Source of the DNA: an uncultured bacterium
Lineage (GTDB): Bacteria > Bipolaricaulota > Bipolaricaulia > UBA7950 > UBA9294
DNA length: 41,286 bases
Assembly: GCA_913009415.1 (NCBI GenBank)
Contig: CAJVYM010000009.1
Span: 1 to 41,286 of the forward strand
Reading direction: 5' to 3'
The notes beneath the pieces were generated by a model. The model was not told where the DNA came from. It saw only the letters and a list, made by a program, of their open reading frames with translations, and ran no database searches. Position numbers and translations under genes: made by a program. Below, piece after piece: positions 9,368 to 19,363 of this stretch (its first letter is position 1; the number at the start of each line of letters is the position of its first letter).

Positions 9368-9441
9368 CCATCGTACTGCTCATCCTCCAACTCAACCACT
9401 TCCTATCCTGGCGTCTGGCGCTGTGGTGGCGTCCCATCTAA
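9364..9441 (+). CDS. trpL: Putative trp leader peptide, 25 aa: MTIVLLILQLNHFLSWRLALWWRPI
   Basis: ATG overlaps aroE TGA (ATGA); SD GGGAGG at 9353-9358; three Trp codons including a tandem pair (9424-9429); lies directly ahead of trpE. Confidence 0.72.
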   Translation: MTIVLLILQLNHFLSWRLALWWRPI

Positions 9442-9501
9442 CTCATGTTGCAACTGGAGCGATTTTGAATTCGTGGAGAACCAGAAAAAAGGAGTTAGAT
9501 G
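9435..9501 (+). promoter_or_regulatory. Long-range inverted repeat pairing the trpL stop region with the trpE RBS/start
   Basis: CATCTAACTC (9435-9444) perfectly complementary to GAGTTAGATG (9492-9501), which carries trpE SD bases and ATG. Confidence 0.65.
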
Positions 9502-11019
9502 ATGTATTATCCTAAGCTTGATGAAGTGAAAAAACTTGCTACAACCGGGAACTTGATCCCCATATACAAAGTGATCTCTGCTGACCTGGAAACGCCTGTT
9601 TCCGTATACCTCAAGCTACGGGGAGCGGGCCCATCTTTCCTGTTAGAAAGCGTAGAGAAAGGACAGCAGGTGGGGCGATACTCTTTTCTCGGGGTAGATC
9701 CAACCGGCGTGTTCACCGCCACGAATGGCGAACTCACCCTGAGTGAAGGCGGGACGACAACCAAGTTTGATCCAGAAAACGCAGATCCATTGATCGCGAT
9801 GAAACAGGTGCTGGGGCGCTACCATCAGGTGCCAAACGCGCACTTGCGAGGTTTTACCGGAGGACTGGTCGGGTATCTTGGTTACGACGCGGTGCGCTTC
9901 TTCGAGCGCGTTCCCCTGTCGGCCGAGGAGGGTCTCGATCTTCCCGACGCCGTCTTCTTGTTGATGAGCCGGCTGGTGATCTTCGACCACGTCAAGCACC
10001 AGCTTATGGTGGTGGCAAACGCACACACAGACGGGGATGTGGAGCGCGCTTACGATGAGGCCACCGCGGCCATCGACGCCGTCATCGAGCGGCTGAAACT
10101 ACCGCTCGCGGAGCAACCCGCGCCATCCTTCGATCGCTTGCCTGCTGAGAACTGGCACGCCAACCTCTCACAAGAGGCGTTCGAGGAGAGGGTGAAAACG
10201 GCAAAGGAGTACATCCGCAGCGGCGACATCTTTCAGGTGGTTCTCTCCCAACGCCTGTCCCGCGACTGCCATCTGGATCCCTTCTCCATCTACCGCCACC
10301 TGCGGATGCTGAATCCATCCCCGTACATGTTCTTCTTCCAACTGCCAAATGACCTTCACATAATCGGTTCTTCGCCAGAGATGCTAGTGCGTCTACAGAA
10401 AGATGACGCGGAGGTACGCCCGATCGCCGGCACCCGCCCCCGAGGAAAGACACCGAAGGAGGACGAGGCCCTTGCCGAGGAGCTAAGCAGTGATCCTAAG
10501 GAGAGGGCAGAACACGTAATGTTGGTCGACCTGGGGCGCAACGACTTGGGCCGCGTTTGCCGCTACGGCACCGTCTCCGTTCCTGAGCTGATGAAGATCG
10601 AACGCTACTCGCACGTGATGCACATCGTCTCCAGCGTCAAAGGGACCCTGCAGCCGGAGAAGGACGCGTTTGACCTCCTGCGGGCAACCTTCCCCGCGGG
10701 GACAGTATCTGGCGCTCCCAAGATCCGCGCCATGGAGATCATCGCCGAATTGGAGAAGGAGAGGCGCGGGCCGTACGCCGGCGCAATCGGGTACTTCAGC
10801 TACTCGGGAGGCATGGATACGTGCATCGCCATCCGCACATTGATCATGAAGAACAAGAGGATCCATGTCCAGGCTGGGGCGGGAATCGTCGCCGACTCCG
10901 ATCCAGCGCGGGAACACCAGGAGACGCTCAACAAAGCACAGGCACTGGCCGAGGCAGTGCGCACCGTGGAGGAAGAGGTCGTAGCGAACGCGTCAATATC
11001 GACAGGAGGCGAAGCATGA
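9499..11019 (+). CDS. trpE: Anthranilate synthase component I
   Basis: SGDIFQVVLSQRLS, PIAGTRPRGKTPKEDEALAEEL, FPAGTVSGAPKIRAMEII, GAIGYFSYSGGMD. Confidence 0.96.
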   Translation: MMYYPKLDEVKKLATTGNLIPIYKVISADLETPVSVYLKLRGAGPSFLLESVEKGQQVGRYSFLGVDPTGVFTATNGELTLSEGGTTTKFDPENADPLIAMKQVLGRYHQVPNAHLRGFTGGLVGYLGYDAVRFFERVPLSAEEGLDLPDAVFLLMSRLVIFDHVKHQLMVVANAHTDGDVERAYDEATAAIDAVIERLKLPLAEQPAPSFDRLPAENWHANLSQEAFEERVKTAKEYIRSGDIFQVVLSQRLSRDCHLDPFSIYRHLRMLNPSPYMFFFQLPNDLHIIGSSPEMLVRLQKDDAEVRPIAGTRPRGKTPKEDEALAEELSSDPKERAEHVMLVDLGRNDLGRVCRYGTVSVPELMKIERYSHVMHIVSSVKGTLQPEKDAFDLLRATFPAGTVSGAPKIRAMEIIAELEKERRGPYAGAIGYFSYSGGMDTCIAIRTLIMKNKRIHVQAGAGIVADSDPAREHQETLNKAQALAEAVRTVEEEVVANASISTGGEA

Positions 11020-11600
11020 TCGCCGTCATCGACAACTACGACTCCTTCACCTACAACCTGGTCCAGTACCTGGGAGAGATGGGAGCACAGCTAGAGGTGT
11101 ATCGAAACGACGAGGTGACGCTGGAGGAACTGGAGAAGCTCCGCCCTTCGGCGATAGTAATCTCGCCCGGGCCGGGTCGCCCGGAAGGAAGCGGGATCTG
11201 TCCCGAGGTAATCCGTCGCTTTTACACCACAACCCCGATCCTCGGCGTCTGCCTCGGCCACCAAGCTATCGCCTACGCATTCGGCGGAACAGTCGGACCG
11301 GCCCCGCGCCTGATGCACGGAAAGACATCCAGCATCTACCACGCTTCACAGGGTATCCTCTCCTCCATTCCCAGTCCGTTCATCGCCACCCGTTACCACT
11401 CGCTCATCGTGGAGGAGCCGCTCCCCGCAGACCTTGTAGTGACAGCGTTCACCACCGCGGGGGAGATCATGGGATTGCAACACCGCACTTATCCCGTGTT
11501 TGGCGTGCAATTTCATCCTGAATCGATCCTCACTGTCGTGGGAAAGCGCTTGCTGGAGAACTTCCTTGTCATCACAAAGGAGGCGAAGAATGGATATTAA
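11016..11600 (+). CDS. trpG: Anthranilate synthase component II (glutamine amidotransferase)
   Basis: MIAVIDNYDSFTYNLVQYLGEMG, ISPGPGRPEGSG, GVCLGHQAIAYAFGG, GVQFHPESI; overlaps trpE by ATGA. Confidence 0.96.
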   Translation: MIAVIDNYDSFTYNLVQYLGEMGAQLEVYRNDEVTLEELEKLRPSAIVISPGPGRPEGSGICPEVIRRFYTTTPILGVCLGHQAIAYAFGGTVGPAPRLMHGKTSSIYHASQGILSSIPSPFIATRYHSLIVEEPLPADLVVTAFTTAGEIMGLQHRTYPVFGVQFHPESILTVVGKRLLENFLVITKEAKNGY

Positions 11601-12627
11601 GTCAGCATTAACAACCCTGACCAAGGGAGAGAACCTCTCGCTTGCTCAGGCCGAAGAGGTGATGGAGGAAATCATGAGCGGTGGGGCAAGCGATGCCCAG
11701 ATCGCTGGCCTGTTGATCGCCCTGCGGATGAAGGGGGAGACAGTGGAGGAAATCGCGGGCTTTGCTCGTTCCATGCGGAAGAACGCTGTCGTGGTCCCTT
11801 CGGGTCATCCGTTGCTGCTCGACGTCTGTGGCACAGGCGGTGACAGCCGGGGGACGTTCAACATCTCCACCGCAGCGGCGCTCGTCATAGCCGCTGCTGG
11901 GGTCCCGGTAGCTAAGCACGGGAACCGCTCCGTGTCCAGCAAGTGTGGCAGCGCGGACGTCCTCGAACGACTTGGGGTCAGGTTCAACCTCACCCCGCAG
12001 GAGATCGGACAGTGCATCCATGAGGTAGGGATAGGCTTCCTCTACGCTCCCCACCTCCATCCCGCCATGCGCTACGCCATCGGGCCACGGCGCGAGATGG
12101 GGGTGCGCACCGTGTTCAACATCCTCGGTCCATTAACCAATCCCGCGGGCGCGAACGTCCAACTCCTGGGCGTCTACCGCCCCGAGCTCACCGCGGTTAT
12201 GGCCAAGGTACTGCACGCCCTCGGATGTCAAGGAGCGTTCGTGGTGCACGGGGGTGACGGGTTGGATGAGCTCTCCACCACCGGGAGGAACCGTATCACC
12301 GAGCTCCGGGGGGAGGAGATCAACACCTACACGCTCGATCCGCGTGACCTCGGCCTTCCTCCAGCGACGCTCTCCGATCTGCAGGGGGGAGACGTAGAGG
12401 AGAACGCAACGATCATCACCCAGATCCTCGATGGAGAACTCGGCCCGAAGCGCGATATTGTCCTGCTAAATGCCGCTTATGGTCTTGTCCTGGGAAAGGT
12501 GGCAGCAAACATCAGCGACGGGTTGCAACAGGCAGCTTGGGCGATCGACTCGGGGGCGGCGCGGGGAACGCTCGCCTCGCTGGTCGCCTTCACGCAGGAA
12601 AGGAGCAAGAGTGATGATCCTCGATGA
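11590..12627 (+). CDS. trpD: Anthranilate phosphoribosyltransferase
   Basis: DVCGTGGDSRGTFNIST, VAKHGNRSVSSKCGSADVLE, GPLTNPAGA; start ATG at 11590. Confidence 0.96.
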   Translation: MDIKSALTTLTKGENLSLAQAEEVMEEIMSGGASDAQIAGLLIALRMKGETVEEIAGFARSMRKNAVVVPSGHPLLLDVCGTGGDSRGTFNISTAAALVIAAAGVPVAKHGNRSVSSKCGSADVLERLGVRFNLTPQEIGQCIHEVGIGFLYAPHLHPAMRYAIGPRREMGVRTVFNILGPLTNPAGANVQLLGVYRPELTAVMAKVLHALGCQGAFVVHGGDGLDELSTTGRNRITELRGEEINTYTLDPRDLGLPPATLSDLQGGDVEENATIITQILDGELGPKRDIVLLNAAYGLVLGKVAANISDGLQQAAWAIDSGAARGTLASLVAFTQERSKSDDPR

Positions 12628-13411
12628 GATAGTTGCCCATAAGGAGGATGAATTGCGCCAACGCCGGGTGGCAGTACCCATCTCCACCCTGGAAGCAAGG
12701 GTCAAGGCCCAATCGGCCCCGATTTCGTTCGTTGCGGCGCTGCGGGAAGGACGCCCGGCGCTGATCGCGGAGATCAAGAGGGCCTCCCCTTCCCGCGGAG
12801 AGATCGTCGAAAGGCTTGACCCGGTGAAGCTGGCCCTCATCTACGCCGAGCACGGGGCTAATGCTATCTCGGTGCTCACAGATGAACACTTCTTCCGAGG
12901 CTCTCTCGCCGATCTGGAAGCGGTGAAGCAGGCGCTGTCGAACGCTCGCTGGGAGATCCCGGTCCTGCGCAAGGACTTCATCCTCTCCCACTACCAGCTC
13001 CTGGAAGCACGCGCTGCCGGAGCGGACGCTGTCCTGCTCATTGCCTCCATCCTCTCGGACACGCTGTTCTCATCCCTGCTAGCGGAGACACAATGGTTGG
13101 GGATGACCGCGCTTGTTGAGGTACATACCGAAGAGGAGTTGGCCCGGGTTCTGGCCCACCATCCGCGGGTGATCGGGATTAACCGTCGCGATCTGCGCGA
13201 CTTTCACATCAACCCGGACATCTTCGCGCATCTGCGCCCACTGATCCCGCCTGACTCGCTCGTAGTGGCAGAAAGCGGGATCCACAGCCGCTTGGATGTT
13301 GTCAAGTTGCACAGGATGGGAGCCGATGCCGTGCTCGTGGGAGAGGCGCTGGTAGGTGCGAATGACGTCGGAGCAAAAGTGGCGGAATTGTGCGAAGGAG
13401 GTGGAAAATGA
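12614..13411 (+). CDS. trpC: Indole-3-glycerol phosphate synthase
   Basis: ALIAEIKRASPSRG, VLTDEHFFRGSLADL, LRKDFILSHYQL, GINRRDLRDF, VAESGI; GTG at 12611 is an alternative start. Confidence 0.95.
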   Translation: MILDEIVAHKEDELRQRRVAVPISTLEARVKAQSAPISFVAALREGRPALIAEIKRASPSRGEIVERLDPVKLALIYAEHGANAISVLTDEHFFRGSLADLEAVKQALSNARWEIPVLRKDFILSHYQLLEARAAGADAVLLIASILSDTLFSSLLAETQWLGMTALVEVHTEEELARVLAHHPRVIGINRRDLRDFHINPDIFAHLRPLIPPDSLVVAESGIHSRLDVVKLHRMGADAVLVGEALVGANDVGAKVAELCEGGGK

Positions 13412-14058
13412 CCGTGGTCAAGATCTGCGGCATTACCAACAAAGAGGACGCCCTCGCCTCAGCACAGGCAGGAGCCGACCTGTTGGGGTTCGTCTTCTAC
13501 CCCCCGAGCCCAAGAAGCATCGATCCGGCACGCGCAACGAGGATCATCGACACGGTAACACGCGCCGGATACCCGGCACGCTTCGTGGGGGTATTTGTCA
13601 ACGAGCCAGAAGGCCACATCAGGGAGATAGCTGCTCACTGCCACCTTCATCACGTGCAGCTTCACGGGAGCGAACCACCGCAGCTTGTCTCTCACCTGGC
13701 TCAGGACGGCCTCTCCGTGATCAAGGCAGTGCGTATCGGTGGCGATGACTCGCTCCTTGAAATGATGCGTTACTCGCCCTCCCTGTACCTGTTGGACAGT
13801 TCCGTCTCTGGTTTTCTCGGAGGGAGCGGGAGGAGGTTCGACTGGAAGATCGCCCAGCGCGCCAGGGACCTCGGCTCGTTCCTCCTTGCCGGCGGGCTTG
13901 ACCCAGACAATGTCGCCGCAGCTGTCCGCGCAGTGCGGCCGTGGGGAGTGGATGTCTCAACCGGGGTGGAGAGCTCCCCTGGACAGAAGGATCACGATAA
14001 GATTCGTCAGTTCATCGCGCGTGCAAAGGAAGATGATAGGAGACAATATGCCCAATAA
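13408..14058 (+). CDS. trpF: Phosphoribosylanthranilate isomerase
   Basis: [55 protein letters not shown]. Confidence 0.95.
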   Translation: MTVVKICGITNKEDALASAQAGADLLGFVFYPPSPRSIDPARATRIIDTVTRAGYPARFVGVFVNEPEGHIREIAAHCHLHHVQLHGSEPPQLVSHLAQDGLSVIKAVRIGGDDSLLEMMRYSPSLYLLDSSVSGFLGGSGRRFDWKIAQRARDLGSFLLAGGLDPDNVAAAVRAVRPWGVDVSTGVESSPGQKDHDKIRQFIARAKEDDRRQYAQ

Positions 14059-15280
14059 GGAAAATATAGAAGACACGATGTATCATGAAACCCTCCCCGA
14101 CCCACGCGGCTACTTCGGGCTTTACGGGGGGAGGTACGTCCCCGAGACGTTGATGTCCACGCTCGACGAGCTGGAGAACGCCTACCAGGAAGCAAAAGCC
14201 GATCCATCGTTCCATCAGGAGCTGGACGGACTCCTGGCAAATTACGTCGGGCGGCCCACTCCGCTTTACTTCGCCCGCAACCTGAGCAAAAGCTGCGGCG
14301 GAGCCAAGATCTACCTGAAGAGGGAGGACCTCGCCCACAGCGGCGCACACAAGATCAACAACACTCTCGGACAGGCGCTTTTGGCGCGACGAATGGGAAA
14401 GCACCGCTTGGTGGCGGAGACCGGGGCCGGGCAGCACGGCGTGGCCACGGCCACCGCCGCGGCGCTACTAGGTATGGAATGTGTCATCTACATGGGAAGC
14501 GCGGACATGGCGCGACAGGCACCGAACGTGGACCGGATGCACCTGTTAGGGGGAACGGTGCGGGAAGTAAATACCGGGAGCCGCACCCTCAAGGACGCGA
14601 TCAACGAGGCGATCCGAGATTGGGTGAGCAACGTGCGTTCCACCTACTACCTGCTCGGCTCGGCGTTGGGCCCCCATCCCTATCCCCTGATCGTGCGCGA
14701 TTTCCAGACCGTCATCGGTCGAGAGGCGCGAGAACAGATCCTCGCCGCTGAGGGACACCTCCCTGATCTCCTTATCGCCTGCGTGGGAGGAGGATCGAAC
14801 TCCATCGGATTGTTCCATCCGTTCCTCGATGACCCGGTAAGGATGATTGGAGTGGAGGCCGGAGGTCGAGGGATCGAGACCGGAAAGCACGCCGCCCGGT
14901 TTGCCGACCCGCGGCGTGGAAGGCTCGGCGTGCTGCACGGCACGCGCACCTACGTGCTGCAGGACGCGGATGGGCAGATCCTCCCCACACACTCCATCTC
15001 CGCTGGCCTCGATTACCCGGCGGTGGGCCCGGAGCACAGTTATCTGCGTGACCAGACCCGGGTGAAGTACACTTACGCCACAGATGCGGAGGCGCTTGAC
15101 GCGTTTCACACCCTCTGCCGCATGGAGGGGATCATTCCCGCGCTAGAATCGGCGCATGCGGTTGCCGAGGCAATCAAACGGGCACCAAAATTGGGCCCGG
15201 ACCAGGTGATCATCGTCAATCTGTCGGGACGCGGGGACAAGGACTTGGACACCGTAATCAAGATAATGGAGGCGGAATGA
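14048..15280 (+). CDS. trpB: Tryptophan synthase beta chain
   Basis: [71 protein letters not shown]. Confidence 0.97.
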   Translation: MPNKENIEDTMYHETLPDPRGYFGLYGGRYVPETLMSTLDELENAYQEAKADPSFHQELDGLLANYVGRPTPLYFARNLSKSCGGAKIYLKREDLAHSGAHKINNTLGQALLARRMGKHRLVAETGAGQHGVATATAAALLGMECVIYMGSADMARQAPNVDRMHLLGGTVREVNTGSRTLKDAINEAIRDWVSNVRSTYYLLGSALGPHPYPLIVRDFQTVIGREAREQILAAEGHLPDLLIACVGGGSNSIGLFHPFLDDPVRMIGVEAGGRGIETGKHAARFADPRRGRLGVLHGTRTYVLQDADGQILPTHSISAGLDYPAVGPEHSYLRDQTRVKYTYATDAEALDAFHTLCRMEGIIPALESAHAVAEAIKRAPKLGPDQVIIVNLSGRGDKDLDTVIKIMEAE

Positions 15281-16080
15281 TGGACGGAATCGAGCACATC
15301 ACCGCTGCGTTTGCGCAGGCAAAACGGGAGAATCGGGCAGCGGTGATCCCTTATCTCCCCCTGGGATATCCGCAACCGGAGCGTTCGCTCGCCCTGGCCG
15401 AAGCGGCGATCGACGGCGGCGCAGATCTGTTGGAACTCGGCATCCCGTTCTCCGACCCGTTGGCGGACGGGCCCCTGATTCAACAGGCAACGCACACCGC
15501 CCTCCAACAGGGGATAACGGTCGCTCGTTGTCTGGAGATGGCAAAGAAGCTGCGAAAAAGGGAGATCTCCCCTCCGTTCGTGTTCATGGGATACTACAAT
15601 CCCATTCTTGCCTACGGGGTGGAGGAGTTCTGCCGCGGATGCACTGACGCGGGCGTAGACGGGCTGATCGTTCCCGATCTCCCACCGGAAGAGGGGAAGG
15701 AACTGGAAGGCGCATGCCAAGAACAGGGGATCGCCCTTATCTACCTTGTCGCCCCCACCAGCCCCCCAGAGCGCGTGCGGCTCATCAGCGAGCGTTCGCA
15801 GGGGTTCATCTATCTCGTATCGGTGACCGGGATCACCGGACCGAGGGATCAGCTCCCCTCCGATCTAGCCGCGTTCGTACATCGAGTGCAGATGATCACC
15901 GACAAGCCACTGGCAGTTGGGTTCGGCATCTCCTCCTATCCTCAAGCAAGCAGAGTGGCGAAGCTTGCCGATGGGGTGATCGTGGGAAGCGAACTGTTGC
16001 GCCGGGCGCAAGGGAACGATGGGGTAGCGCAGGTGCGTGCGTTCGTCGCTGGGTTGCGCCGGGCAGCAATAAAAGGATAA
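15277..16080 (+). CDS. trpA: Tryptophan synthase alpha chain
   Basis: [51 protein letters not shown]. Confidence 0.96.
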   Translation: MMDGIEHITAAFAQAKRENRAAVIPYLPLGYPQPERSLALAEAAIDGGADLLELGIPFSDPLADGPLIQQATHTALQQGITVARCLEMAKKLRKREISPPFVFMGYYNPILAYGVEEFCRGCTDAGVDGLIVPDLPPEEGKELEGACQEQGIALIYLVAPTSPPERVRLISERSQGFIYLVSVTGITGPRDQLPSDLAAFVHRVQMITDKPLAVGFGISSYPQASRVAKLADGVIVGSELLRRAQGNDGVAQVRAFVAGLRRAAIKG

Positions 16081-16091
16081 AAAGGAGGACG

Positions 16092-17207
16092 ATGAGCGCT
16101 ATTCGTTTCTTGACTGCGGGGGAGTCACACGGGCCGTGCTTGACCGCTATCGTAGATGGCCTCCCCGCAGGCCTTCCGATCGACACCTCATTGATCGACC
16201 GCGATCTTGCGCGGCGCCAGGGCGGGTACGGGCGCGGTGGGAGAATGGCTATCGAGAAGGATCACATCGAGATCACCTCCGGTGTCATCGGCGGAAAGAC
16301 GACCGGGGCGCCGGTGGCACTACGAATTGAGAACAGAGATTGGGAAAACTGGCGCGAGCACTGGGCTGTGGGCGACCTTCCCGCACTCACCGTTCCCCGC
16401 CCCGGGCACGCCGACTACGCCGGTATGATCAAGTACGGCCTGCCCGACGCTCGGCCAATCCTGGAGCGCGCAAGCGCCCGCGAGACGGCGGCACGGGTAG
16501 CGGTCGGAGCGCTGGCAAAGCAGCTCCTCGCTGAGTTCGGGATCACCGTGGGAAGCTACGTCGAGCGGATCGGCGCGATAAAAGCACAAATCCCGGATCT
16601 GCCGCAGGCAGAGCTGTGGACTCTTGCCGAGACGAGCGACGTGCGCTGTCCGGACGTGGACGCGACGGTCCGTATGCGGGCAGCGATCGACGCGGCGCGA
16701 ACGGCCGGAGACACCCTCGGCGGAACTTTCGCAGTCATCGCCACCGGCGGTCCGGCCGGTCTGGGGAGCCACGTCCAGTGGGACCGGCGGCTCGACGCCC
16801 GGCTGGCGCAGGCGCTCGTCTCGATCCCAGCAGTGAAGGGGGTCGAGATCGGAGACGCGTTTGAAAACGCCACCAAGCCAGGACGAGAAGTGCACGACGA
16901 GATGTTCCCGGACAACCGTGGTAATGTAACGCGCATTACAAATCGGGCCGGGGGGATCGAGGGCGGGATGTCGAACGGCTCTCCGATCGTGCTCAAAGCG
17001 GCGGTAAAGCCGATCCCGACGACACTCACACCGCTGCGCTCAGTCGATCTAGCGACCGGCCAGTCAGCCCGTACAGAATATCAGCGTTCGGACGTGTGCG
17101 TGGTGCCAGCAGCGGCGGTGGTTGGAGAGGCGATGGTTGCGTTCATCCTTGCCGATGCGCTCATCGAGAAGCTGGGCGGGGATTCTATCGTGGAGATGAA
17201 ACGATGA
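16092..17207 (+). CDS. aroC: Chorismate synthase
   Basis: RFLTAGESHGPCLTAIVDGLPAG, DLARRQGGYGRGGRM; start ATG 16092 after SD AAAGGAGG. Confidence 0.96.
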   Translation: MSAIRFLTAGESHGPCLTAIVDGLPAGLPIDTSLIDRDLARRQGGYGRGGRMAIEKDHIEITSGVIGGKTTGAPVALRIENRDWENWREHWAVGDLPALTVPRPGHADYAGMIKYGLPDARPILERASARETAARVAVGALAKQLLAEFGITVGSYVERIGAIKAQIPDLPQAELWTLAETSDVRCPDVDATVRMRAAIDAARTAGDTLGGTFAVIATGGPAGLGSHVQWDRRLDARLAQALVSIPAVKGVEIGDAFENATKPGREVHDEMFPDNRGNVTRITNRAGGIEGGMSNGSPIVLKAAVKPIPTTLTPLRSVDLATGQSARTEYQRSDVCVVPAAAVVGEAMVAFILADALIEKLGGDSIVEMKR

Positions 17208-18769
17208 GAAACATCATCATTACAGGCTTCATGGGCACGGGGAAGACCGCGGTTGGCCGCGTTGTAGGGCAGAAGCTCGGACGCGAGTTCGTAGACACAG
17301 ACGCCAGGATCGAAGCACTGACCGGAAGAGAGATATCCAAGATCTTCACGCGCGATGGGCAAGAGGCATTCCGTAACATGGAACAAGATGTCTGTCGCAA
17401 GCTAAGCGAAAAGGAGGATCTTGTTATCGCCACCGGCGGCGGGACGCTGATCGATACAGAGAACCGGGAGCTGATGATGCGTACAGGCACAGTGGTCTGC
17501 CTTACGGCAAGCGCAGAGGAGATAATGCGCCGACTCGGTCGCACCGATAAGTCAAAGCGACCGCTCCTTGAAACCTCGGACCTTGAAGTGGCTATCGAGA
17601 GCTTGCTCAAGGCGCGCAGTCAGATTTACCAAGCTTTCCCGTGGCGAATAGACACAACGCACCTGACGATCGAAGAAGTGGCCAAGCGCGTTGTCGAGAT
17701 CTCCGAGCGGATCGCGATCCCGGTTCGCTACCCGGGGGGGGAATACGATATCCGGATCGGCGCCGGCCTTCTCGAACGCGTGGGACAGATCCTGCTAGAG
17801 GAACTATCTACAGGACGGATCTGCGTCGTCACAAACACGGTCGTCTCACCCCTCTACAACGCTGCGGTCGAGAAATCGCTGCGGAAGGCTGAATTCAACG
17901 TGTCCACCTGCATCATCCCTGACGGGGAGGAGCACAAGACCTTGAACACCGTGTCGCGCCTGTACGAGAAGCTACTCGACGCGGAATTGGATCGGGGCGG
18001 GACGGTCGTCTCTCTTGGCGGTGGGGTGACCGGCGACATCGCCGGATTCGCCGCGGCCACGTTTATGCGCGGAGTGAAGTTCGTCCAGATTCCAACAACA
18101 CTTCTGTCGATGGTCGATGCGAGCGTCGGAGGAAAGACCGGAGTCGACCTCCCACAAGGGAAGAACCTCGTCGGCGCGTTCAAGTTTCCACAGCTTGTCC
18201 TCATCGATACGCATGTTCTAGCCACCCTGCCCGATGAAGAGATCAGAAACGGTGCCGCCGAGGCGATCAAACACGGTATCATCGCCGATCCCGACCTGTT
18301 CGATCGCTTGAGGAACGGGCCCTTGCCGTTCACACCGGAGCTGATCGCGCGTGTTTTGAGGGTCAAGATAGGGATCGTTGAGGAGGATCCATACGAGCGT
18401 GGACGCAGGGAGGTCCTCAACCTCGGGCACACCGTGGGACACGCGATCGAACAGGTGAGCAAGTTCACGATCCCTCACGGGGCTGCTGTGGCGATCGGCC
18501 TCGTCGCCGCGGCGCGGATTGCCGTTCGGCTCAAGCTGGCGGATCACGATCTGGTAGAGCGGATAGAGAACGCCCTGTCCACATGGGAACTTCCGATCAA
18601 GGTCCCAGAGCTTTCCGTAGATGAGATCATCGCGGCGCTGGCCCACGACAAGAAAAGAAGAAACGGGCAGACCCGCTTTATACTCCCGCGAAGGATTGGG
18701 GCAGTGGAGGCGGTGGACAACGTGTCGGCGGCGATAATCCGATCCGTACTGCACGAGATGGAAGAGTGA
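17204..18769 (+). CDS. aroKB: Fused shikimate kinase / 3-dehydroquinate synthase
   Basis: N-terminal IIITGFMGTGKTAVGRVVG (kinase P-loop); C-terminal GGGVTGDIAGFAAATFMRGVKFVQIPTTLLSMVDASVGGKTGVD (DHQ synthase); one uninterrupted frame. Confidence 0.95.
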   Translation: MRNIIITGFMGTGKTAVGRVVGQKLGREFVDTDARIEALTGREISKIFTRDGQEAFRNMEQDVCRKLSEKEDLVIATGGGTLIDTENRELMMRTGTVVCLTASAEEIMRRLGRTDKSKRPLLETSDLEVAIESLLKARSQIYQAFPWRIDTTHLTIEEVAKRVVEISERIAIPVRYPGGEYDIRIGAGLLERVGQILLEELSTGRICVVTNTVVSPLYNAAVEKSLRKAEFNVSTCIIPDGEEHKTLNTVSRLYEKLLDAELDRGGTVVSLGGGVTGDIAGFAAATFMRGVKFVQIPTTLLSMVDASVGGKTGVDLPQGKNLVGAFKFPQLVLIDTHVLATLPDEEIRNGAAEAIKHGIIADPDLFDRLRNGPLPFTPELIARVLRVKIGIVEEDPYERGRREVLNLGHTVGHAIEQVSKFTIPHGAAVAIGLVAAARIAVRLKLADHDLVERIENALSTWELPIKVPELSVDEIIAALAHDKKRRNGQTRFILPRRIGAVEAVDNVSAAIIRSVLHEMEE

Positions 18770-18777
18770 CACGGTAA

Positions 18778-18797
18778 CCCCGCAGCGTGCTGTGGGG
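18778..18797 (+). repeat. Intergenic hairpin CCCCGCAGC-GT-GCTGTGGGG downstream of aroKB
   Basis: 9-bp stem with one G-U; no U tract; the flank ACGGTAACCCCGC recurs inverted at 32161-32173. Confidence 0.6.
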
Positions 18798-18872
18798 CAT
18801 TGAAGGTCTAAGAGGAGTTGGTCCTCATTGTCGCAGTTTAATGTACCGCTTTGTCGCATAGGAAACAACCCC

Positions 18873-18912
18873 GGAGGGTGTAGTAATTCCTATACCGGCT
18901 ACTACACCCTCC
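18873..18912. repeat. Perfect 13-bp inverted repeat GGAGGGTGTAGTA ... TACTACACCCTCC
   Basis: Arms 18873-18885 and 18900-18912, 14-nt loop. Confidence 0.85.
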
Positions 18913-18915
18913 AAG

Positions 18916-19338
18916 CACACAAGGTGCAACGCTACATACATCTCTTGGCTCTCTGTCATTTCAAGCGGACAACCAAAGAGAAAGGTTCAAACGCTAAGAC
19001 TCCCACAGAGGGACAGAACTGCTTCACCACGAAGGACACGAAGCACACGAAGCGGTCAAAGGACGAGGCGCTTGATCCGAAGCTTGGTGACATTACACAG
19101 CCAATTATCGCATTCGACAACCCATCGAGCTCAATTCTTCGTGTCCTTCGTGCTCTTCGTGGTGAATTCCCTTCGACCTCCCGTCTTGCTTCGCAAGTAG
19201 CCCGTACAAACAACAAACCAATTCGCCCCTGGCGGATCTTCGCTTTCCTCCTCACAGCAAGCTACGGGGTGTCCAGCGAAGGCTTCTCATGAGACAATGT
19301 GACCTGTAATCAACGTCGCACACAAGGTGCGACGCTAC
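18916..19338. repeat. Direct repeats CACACAAGGTGC[A/G]ACGCTAC (18916-18935, 19319-19338) bracketing a long inverted repeat (19023-19052 / 19137-19166)
   Basis: Direct copies 19/20 identical; inverted arms ~25/28 identical, built of CACGAAG-type 9-nt units. Confidence 0.75.
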
Positions 19339-19363
19339 GAAAGCCCTAGTAAAGGAGGTATCT

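Noticed and set aside
18828-19292. 154-aa ORF containing FTTKDTKHTKRSK
   Set aside because: Translates the CACGAAG-type inverted repeat; a known kind of spurious repeat-derived peptide.
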